A DNA stretch of 10,503 nt, taken from assembly GCA_030597435.1 (NCBI GenBank), contig JAUVRV010000054.1:1-10503 (forward strand), given 5' to 3'. The position numbers and the translations under genes were made by a program. The stretch is from Gemmatimonadales bacterium (GTDB lineage: Bacteria; Gemmatimonadota; Gemmatimonadetes; Gemmatimonadales; GWC2-71-9). The notes below the pieces were generated by a model. That model made no database searches, had not been told where the DNA came from, and worked only from the letters and a program-made list of their open reading frames with translations. Positions 1 to 4,341 of this stretch are shown one piece after another. How positions within the stretch are numbered: the stretch's first letter is position 1; every line of letters begins with the position of its first letter.

Positions 1-246
1 AAACACCGGCCCTCCGGCAGCGCCCAGCATGATGTACACCACGAGGCTCGCGGCTCCCAGCCGCGGCCCCAGCAATGCTCCGACACCGCGCACTGCCGGG
101 AGCTGCATCGTGAGAGGCACCTCCGTACCGGGCACCGGGATCGCGATCTGGGCCGCGAGTCCCACCACAATCACACCAGCCAGGATGGCCACCGACCGCC
201 GCACCACGGCGGTGGGTGTCATCGTCAGTTGCCGGGTGGCGCTCAC
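1..246 (-). CDS. bioY: BioY-type biotin transporter substrate-binding subunit (partial, C-terminus off the left edge)
   Basis: Eighty-two N-terminal residues are visible on the minus strand. BioY is the integral-membrane S component that binds biotin and works alone or with the energy-coupling ATPases and EcfT of an ECF transporter. The family pattern is clear: a first hydrophobic helix (about residues 17-33), then AQIAIPVPGTEVPLTMQ, then GALLGPRLGAASLVVYIMLGAAGGPVF in two pieces; typical BioY has AQIxIPxPxTPVPxTLQ and LLGPRxGxxSxxxYLxxGxxGxPVF. The GTG at 246 is chosen because GAGG lies just upstream, although the spacing is short, and it starts 14 bases after the thiolase stop. An ATG at 222 is possible but has no ribosome-binding site. 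The tight spacing suggests co-transcription with the thiolase gene. One oddity is Arg53 where members usually have hydrophobic residues. The ECF ATPase and EcfT genes are not visible. Confidence 0.85.
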   Translation of the reverse strand, partial: MSATRQLTMTPTAVVRRSVAILAGVIVVGLAAQIAIPVPGTEVPLTMQLPAVRGVGALLGPRLGAASLVVYIMLGAAGGPVF

Positions 247-260
247 GTGCCTCTGTCCCG

Positions 261-1451
261 TCAGACCCGTTCCACACTCATGGCCACGGCATTCCCTCCG
301 CCGAGGCAGAGAGTCGCCAGGCCGGTGCTCGCGTCGCGATCGGCCATGGCCCCCAGCAGCGTGGTCAAGACACGCGTTCCACTGGCTCCGATGGGATGCC
401 CCATGGCAACCGCGCCACCGTGGACGTTGACTTTGTCCCAATCCCAGCCGAGCGCATTGCCGTCGGCCAGCGCTTGAACCGAGAACGCCTCATTGGCTTC
501 GATCAGGTCGTACGAATCGATCGTGGTACCACTCATTTTCATCAGTTTCTCGACCGCCACGATCGGCGCGAAGAACAGATCCCGCGGCTCGGTTCCACCG
601 GTCGTGTAAGCAGTTATCCGGGCGATCACATTGAGTCCGTTGGACTCGGCGAATGCCTCGGAGGTAACCACAACCGCGCTGCCGCCGTCGTTCAAGCCCG
701 GTGCGTTCCCGGCTGTGACGGTCCCGTCCTTCTGGAACACGGGCCGCAACTTGGCGAGCGTTGCGACCGAGGTGTCCGCGCGGGGTCCCTCATCGGTGTC
801 GACGACGACCGTGCCCTTGCGACCCTTGATCTCGACCGGAACGATCTCCGCCTTGAACTTGCCGTCCTCGATCGCTTTGATCGCCTTCTGATGGCTGTTC
901 GCGGCGAATTCATCCTGTTGCTCCCGGGTCACTCCGGCCTTTTCCGCCGTGTACTCGGCGTACGCGCCCATCACGTTGTCGCCGAACGAGCACCACAGAC
1001 CGTCGAACATCAAACCGTCTATCAGTTCCTGGTTGCCGTACTTGTGTCCGGTGCGCATACCCATGATGTAGTGTGGAGCGTTGGACATCGATTCCATCCC
1101 ACCGGCCACAACGCACTGCACGTCACCCGCCTTGATTGCCTGGGCCGAGAGCATGACAGCTTTCAGACCGGAGCCGCAGACCTTGTTGATGGCAAAGGAG
1201 GGGACCGTCGCAGGGATTCCGGCTTTCATCGCAGCCTGTCGGGCCGGTGCTTGACCGACACCACCCTGGACTACAATCCCCATGATCACTTCGTCAACAG
1301 CTTCCGGAGCCACACCCGCGCGACTCACCGCCTCCTTGATTGCTATGGCACCCAACTCAGGCGCCTTGAGGGGACTCAAGCCTCCCAGAAACCGACCGAC
1401 CGGCGTCCTGGCGGCACTCACGATTACAGGCGTGTTGTCTTTATTGGGCAT
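261..1451 (-). CDS. Acetyl-CoA C-acetyltransferase (thiolase II type)
   Basis: A complete 396-residue thiolase, the usual family length. It catalyses the reversible condensation of two acetyl-CoA to acetoacetyl-CoA in the cytoplasm, feeding ketone-body, polyhydroxybutyrate or mevalonate routes, or degrading acetoacetyl-CoA in the other direction. Visible motifs are the nucleophilic cysteine in NKVCGSGLKAV (Cys92), the NEAF loop (residues 320-323), the GHPIGASG histidine (His352) and the C-terminal CLGGGNA cysteine (Cys382), so the full catalytic set is intact. The N-terminal VSAARTPVGRFLGGL is also typical. Start ATG at 1451 has AAGGA about 11 bases upstream, somewhat distant. The gene is followed closely by bioY and preceded by a 230-base leader. 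Whether it should be called atoB, phaA or thlA cannot be decided without pathway partners; no phaB or CoA-transferase gene is visible. It could also act on longer 3-ketoacyl-CoA, but the residues around the active site favour the acetoacetyl-CoA type. Confidence 0.93.
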   Translation of the reverse strand: MPNKDNTPVIVSAARTPVGRFLGGLSPLKAPELGAIAIKEAVSRAGVAPEAVDEVIMGIVVQGGVGQAPARQAAMKAGIPATVPSFAINKVCGSGLKAVMLSAQAIKAGDVQCVVAGGMESMSNAPHYIMGMRTGHKYGNQELIDGLMFDGLWCSFGDNVMGAYAEYTAEKAGVTREQQDEFAANSHQKAIKAIEDGKFKAEIVPVEIKGRKGTVVVDTDEGPRADTSVATLAKLRPVFQKDGTVTAGNAPGLNDGGSAVVVTSEAFAESNGLNVIARITAYTTGGTEPRDLFFAPIVAVEKLMKMSGTTIDSYDLIEANEAFSVQALADGNALGWDWDKVNVHGGAVAMGHPIGASGTRVLTTLLGAMADRDASTGLATLCLGGGNAVAMSVERV

Positions 1452-1533
1452 TTGTCTTGTGATCCTTGAGAATGTGGAGTTGCCTACTACTGACTCAACG
1501 CGGGATGGCAGAGCGATCAGATGAGACTAACAC

Positions 1534-1574
1534 GGCGGATAGTAGGGCCGTTTCGAACGCCCGTTCTACCCGCC
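1534..1574 (-). promoter_or_regulatory. Strong stem-loop in the thiolase mRNA leader
   Basis: Read on the minus strand, GGCGGGUAG (1574 down to 1566) pairs with CUAUCCGCC (1542 down to 1534) as nine base pairs with one G-U. Inside it, GGGCGUU pairs with AAC and GCCC around a CGA loop with one bulged G, and the loop is centred on the TTCGAA palindrome (1552-1557). On the plus strand the G-U pair becomes an A-C mismatch, so the structure is better formed in minus-strand RNA. No run of U follows, so it is not a classical intrinsic terminator. Its role is unknown: an mRNA-stabilising 5' hairpin, an attenuator or a protein-binding site are all possible. Confidence 0.55.
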
Positions 1575-1580
1575 TGATTC

Positions 1581-1592
1581 TATCTATCTATC
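1581..1592. repeat. Short tetranucleotide repeat (three TATC/GATA units)
   Basis: Three perfect TATC copies on the plus strand (GATA on the minus strand), with one further base of the repeat at the left side. It partly overlaps and lies directly upstream of the TAGAAT box of the putative thiolase promoter. Three units are few for slippage, so this may be chance. Confidence 0.6.
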
Positions 1593-1681
1593 GCTCACAT
1601 GCGCTTATACGTAACCGAGTTGAGAATTAATGATCGAAATCTAACTGAGGGACATACAAAGGGAATCGGCCGTGGCCGCCT

Positions 1682-3628
1682 TTACTCTAGATCCAGGCTT
1701 CTCTCCCGGATCAACCCTAGCACACGCTCCTCAAACTCGGCCACAGCCATCACCGTCTGCTTCTTGCCGGCGCCTCGTACCCGCACGGCGACGGTACCCT
1801 GTTCGACCTCTCGTTTTCCCACAACCGCCATGTACGGCACCTTCATGAGCTCCGCATCTCGCACACGGTAGTTCAGGGTCTCATTGCGGTCGTCGACGCT
1901 CGCGCGTACCCCGGCGCCCTTCAGACGCTTGCCGATGGTGTGCGCGGCTTCAGCCTGGTCTTCCGAGATCGGAATGACACGCACCTGCTCCGGCGACAGC
2001 CAGAGCGGGAAGGCACCGGCGAAGTGCTCGATCAGGCATCCCACGAAGCGTTCCAAGGTCCCCAGTATGGCACGGTGGATTATGACCGGTCGATGCGGCT
2101 TGTTGTCGGCGCCGGTGTACTCCAGCTCGAGCCGCTCGGGAAGCTGGTAGTCCAGCTGAATTGTGGCTCCCTGCCACTCGCGTCCGATGGCATCCCGCAT
2201 TTGCACGTCGATCTTGGGCCCGTAGAAAGCGCCACCACCCTCATCGATGCCGTAGCTCAGTCCCATGCGGTCCAGCGCGCCCTTGAGGGCGGCCTCGGCG
2301 ACATCCCACATGTCGTCCGAGCCGATCTTCTTGGCGGGCCGGGTCGACAGATCCAGGCGGTACTCGAACCCGAAGGTTCGCTTCAACGCCAGGTCCGTTA
2401 GATCGATCAGGTCGAAGATCTCGTCTTCGATCTGGTCCTCGCGACAGAAGATGTGGGCGTCGTCCATGCTGAGACCACGCACCCGCAGCAGCCCGTGTAG
2501 GGTTCCTGACAGCTCGTTGCGATAGACGCTAGCCACCTCGGCGAGTCGCACCGGCAGATCGCGATACGACCGCTGCCGCGCCGCATAAATCAGCGCGTGC
2601 ATCGGGCAGTTCATCGGCTTCACCCGATATTGGAACTCCTGCGACTCGCCCTTGCCCGCCGCCATCGCCGGGAACTGGTGCTCCTCATACAACGGCAGGT
2701 GGCCCGAGCGCACGAACAGCTGTTCTCGCGTCACATGCGGTGTATAGACGAGATCGTACCCGCGCCGGATCAGCTCGTCCTCGATAAACCGTCTCAACTC
2801 GAACTGGACGGTGGCGCCCTTGGGGTGCCACAGGATGAGACCAGGGCCGACGTCCTCGTGAATACTGAACAGGTCCAGCTGTTTGCCGAGCGTGCGGTGA
2901 TCCCGCTTCTCGGCCTCCTCGAGCCGATGCAGGTAGTCGTCCAGATCCGACTTCTTGAACCACACGGTGCCGTATATCCGCTGCAGCATCTGGCGGTTGG
3001 AGTCACCGCGCCAGTACGCTCCGGCCGCATGGAGCAGCTTGAAGTGCCTGATTTTCTTCGTGCTCGGCATGTGCGGACCACGGCACAGGTCGACAAACGG
3101 GCCGTCGGTGTAGACCGAGATCACCTCTCCTGCTTCCATCTCCGCCAGACGCTCTAGCTTCAACGGATCGTCCTTGAACCGGTCACCCGCTTCCTCTGGC
3201 TCGACTTCCTCACGGACGAACCGATGGTCTTGTTTGACGATTTCGCCCATCCTGGCTGCGATCTTCTCGATGTCTTCCGGAGTGAACGGTTGCGGCACCT
3301 CGAAGTCGTAGTAGAAGCCGTCTTCGATTGCCGGGCCGAACCCGATGTTCGCCTCGGGAAACAGTTCACGTACGGCGGTGGCCAAGACGTGTGCCGTGGA
3401 GTGACGCAGCACCTCGAGCGCGAGCGGATTGGTCTCGGTGATTATCTCCACATCAGCGTCGTGCATGATCGGACGGTCGAGGTCCCAGATCTCGCCATCG
3501 ACGCTGGCCACGACGGCAGCCTTGGCGAGACGAGGACCAGCCGCTTCAGCGACTGCACGGGCCGGTGTCCCAACGGGCATCTCTCGGACCGACCCGTCGG
3601 GTAGGGTTAGCCGGACGGTATCGTTCAT
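1682..3628 (-). CDS. thrS: Threonyl-tRNA synthetase
   Basis: A complete 648-residue class II aminoacyl-tRNA synthetase (E. coli ThrS has 642). It attaches threonine to tRNA(Thr) in the cytoplasm. Domains in order are a TGS domain (about 3-62), the second-additional/editing domain (about 65-230) with HSTAH (His76, His80) and DLCRGPH (Cys182, His186) that remove mischarged serine, the catalytic core (about 270-540) and the anticodon-binding domain (about 547-642). The catalytic zinc ligands are visible: Cys341 in KPMNCPMH, His392 in DDAHIF and His518 in IIHRAILG. Motif 2 is YRNELSGTLHGLLRVRG and motif 3 is GTLERFVGCLIEHF. The ATG at 3628 has no Shine-Dalgarno sequence, but it overlaps the stop codon of the upstream small ORF in an ATGA overlap, so translation is probably coupled to that ORF. 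No terminator is evident after the stop. Confidence 0.98.
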   Translation of the reverse strand: MNDTVRLTLPDGSVREMPVGTPARAVAEAAGPRLAKAAVVASVDGEIWDLDRPIMHDADVEIITETNPLALEVLRHSTAHVLATAVRELFPEANIGFGPAIEDGFYYDFEVPQPFTPEDIEKIAARMGEIVKQDHRFVREEVEPEEAGDRFKDDPLKLERLAEMEAGEVISVYTDGPFVDLCRGPHMPSTKKIRHFKLLHAAGAYWRGDSNRQMLQRIYGTVWFKKSDLDDYLHRLEEAEKRDHRTLGKQLDLFSIHEDVGPGLILWHPKGATVQFELRRFIEDELIRRGYDLVYTPHVTREQLFVRSGHLPLYEEHQFPAMAAGKGESQEFQYRVKPMNCPMHALIYAARQRSYRDLPVRLAEVASVYRNELSGTLHGLLRVRGLSMDDAHIFCREDQIEDEIFDLIDLTDLALKRTFGFEYRLDLSTRPAKKIGSDDMWDVAEAALKGALDRMGLSYGIDEGGGAFYGPKIDVQMRDAIGREWQGATIQLDYQLPERLELEYTGADNKPHRPVIIHRAILGTLERFVGCLIEHFAGAFPLWLSPEQVRVIPISEDQAEAAHTIGKRLKGAGVRASVDDRNETLNYRVRDAELMKVPYMAVVGKREVEQGTVAVRVRGAGKKQTVMAVAEFEERVLGLIRERSLDLE

Positions 3629-3792
3629 ATAGTTGTTAGAGTCGTGATGGGTAGAACCGACTGCACCAAGGGGTCAACGCGTCCCCAATACAGGAAGAAC
3701 ATGGCCACCCCCGCCAGCACGATCGCAACGAGAATGCTGGAGAAGAGGACGATCCTGCGACTAAATGCGGCACGGTCAGTTATGTCTGACAT
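3625..3792 (-). CDS. Small single-pass membrane protein with a threonine-rich tail, upstream of and overlapping thrS
   Basis: A 55-residue ORF. It has a short charged N-terminus (MSDITDRAAFSRR), one strongly hydrophobic helix (about residues 14-36, ending FFLYWGR), then a short tail ending PITTLTTI. Four of the last six residues are threonine (codons ACG, ACT, ACA and ACT between 3631 and 3645). Its TGA stop and the thrS ATG share the bases ATGA, and thrS lacks its own ribosome-binding site, which argues that this frame is really translated. The ATG at 3792 is the only usual start before an in-frame TAA upstream; no good Shine-Dalgarno is seen for it. I do not recognise a family. It may be an inner-membrane protein with positive residues on the cytoplasmic side, or a leader peptide whose job is to control thrS. 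The control role is inference. Confidence 0.72.
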   Translation of the reverse strand: MSDITDRAAFSRRIVLFSSILVAIVLAGVAMFFLYWGRVDPLVQSVLPITTLTTI

Positions 3793-3867
3793 CGTTGGTA
3801 TACCAATGGTGTGGGTAGAGTCTTATAATTGTAGCATGGGTACTCTTCCAGTGCCACGGGAGGCCAC
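3793..3867. promoter_or_regulatory. Divergent promoter region between the thrS and valS operons
   Basis: Seventy-five bases separate two diverging transcription units. On the plus strand there is a perfect TATAAT (3824-3829) upstream of the BON-protein start, without a good -35 at normal spacing. On the minus strand, TACAAT (3833 down to 3828) overlaps it, and GTGGCA (3857 down to 3852) lies 18 bases upstream as a possible -35. The two -10 candidates overlap, so polymerases could compete. The assignments rest on box similarity only. Confidence 0.5.
3795..3806. promoter_or_regulatory. Perfect 12-base palindrome TTGGTATACCAA, possible operator
   Basis: TTGGTATACCAA is identical on both strands. 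It ends two bases from the start codon of the small ORF before thrS and lies about 18 bases upstream of the plus-strand TATAAT. That position suits a repressor or activator site serving either operon. No regulator gene is nearby and I cannot name the binding protein. Confidence 0.4.
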
Positions 3868-4311
3868 TTGGTTCGCGTAAAGCGAGAAGAAGACGAGCAA
3901 CGGGGCGTAACCGGGATCGCCCTTGCGGCAACTCTCGGTCTCGGGATCGGTGTGCTCGGAGGTATGGTGTTGCGTGAGCTTCTGAGTGGCGTGAGCACCG
4001 AGCCGGTGAAGAACGCTCTGAGCCGTCTCCGTCGTCCGGAAACCGGGGATGAGCCAGAGGACCCCGAATCTGTGCAACGTGCAGTCGAGGATGCCCTGGG
4101 CGAAGATCCCGACGCCGGATTGCTCGACGTAAAGGCTGCGGCCCTGGGCGATGGCATCGTCGAACTCACCGGCACGGTGACCGATGCCTTGGATCGCCAA
4201 ACGGCCGGCGACATCGCGCGTGGCGTGCCGGGTGCGGACATCGTGGTAAACCGGATTCTCGTGCAAGGAAGTGACCGCGTCGCTACCGAGTTGGGTCCCG
4301 AAGCGAGCTGA
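3868..4311 (+). CDS. Membrane-anchored BON-domain protein
   Basis: A 147-residue protein. After a short charged N-terminus (VKREEDEQR) comes one glycine-rich hydrophobic helix (about 13-36), then an acidic, proline-containing linker (about 52-68) and a BON domain (about 68-133). The BON domain shows VQRAVEDALGEDP, the central GIVELTGTVTDALDRQTAG and the closing IVVNRILV, matching the family pattern of a helix, a GxVxLxGxV strand pair and a final strand. BON domains are thought to bind membranes or phospholipids and occur in OsmY-like envelope proteins. The start is TTG at 3868, supported by GGGAGG at 3858-3863; an in-frame TAG at 3832 and the absence of any ATG or GTG exclude an earlier start. 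The spacing of four bases is tight. The gene lies 30 bases before valS, so the two are probably co-transcribed. Its exact role is unknown. Confidence 0.82.
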   Translation: MVRVKREEDEQRGVTGIALAATLGLGIGVLGGMVLRELLSGVSTEPVKNALSRLRRPETGDEPEDPESVQRAVEDALGEDPDAGLLDVKAAALGDGIVELTGTVTDALDRQTAGDIARGVPGADIVVNRILVQGSDRVATELGPEAS

Positions 4312-4341
4312 GATAGCGGCGTCCCCCAAACTCTGTTTCCC

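Larger units (their letters stand above)
1452..1681 (-). promoter_or_regulatory. Leader/promoter region of the thiolase-bioY unit
   Basis: This 230-base gene-free stretch lies between the thrS stop and the thiolase start, both on the minus strand. The part nearest thrS (about 1577-1640) is clearly more AT-rich than its surroundings. Read on the minus strand it holds a TAGAAT box (1577-1582) and a TATAAG box (1604-1609) that could serve as -10 elements; neither has a convincing -35 at 16-18 bases. If TAGAAT is used, transcription would begin near 1570, at the base of the hairpin listed separately. No open reading frame of convincing quality and no U-tract terminator for thrS was found. The promoter call is inference from base composition and box similarity only. 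Confidence 0.4.

Noticed and set aside
216..1469. A long plus-strand open frame of 417 codons antisense to the thiolase gene
   Set aside because: The minus strand encodes an intact thiolase with all catalytic motifs over the same bases. The antisense translation has no recognisable domain and is a by-product of GC-rich codon use.
1534..1574. The hairpin with a GTTCGAAA loop considered as part of a tRNA gene (T-arm-like)
   Set aside because: No D-arm, anticodon arm or acceptor pairing can be placed around it; it folds better as a single nested stem-loop.
1667..1678. CGGCC-GT-GGCCG inverted repeat just after the thrS stop, considered as a terminator
   Set aside because: The stem is only four or five pairs with a minimal loop, and the downstream minus-strand bases (ATTCCCTTTG) are not a U-tract.
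3644..3880. A 78-codon plus-strand frame across the divergent region
   Set aside because: It is antisense to the small ORF coupled to thrS, spans the promoter region and shows no hydrophobic or domain pattern.
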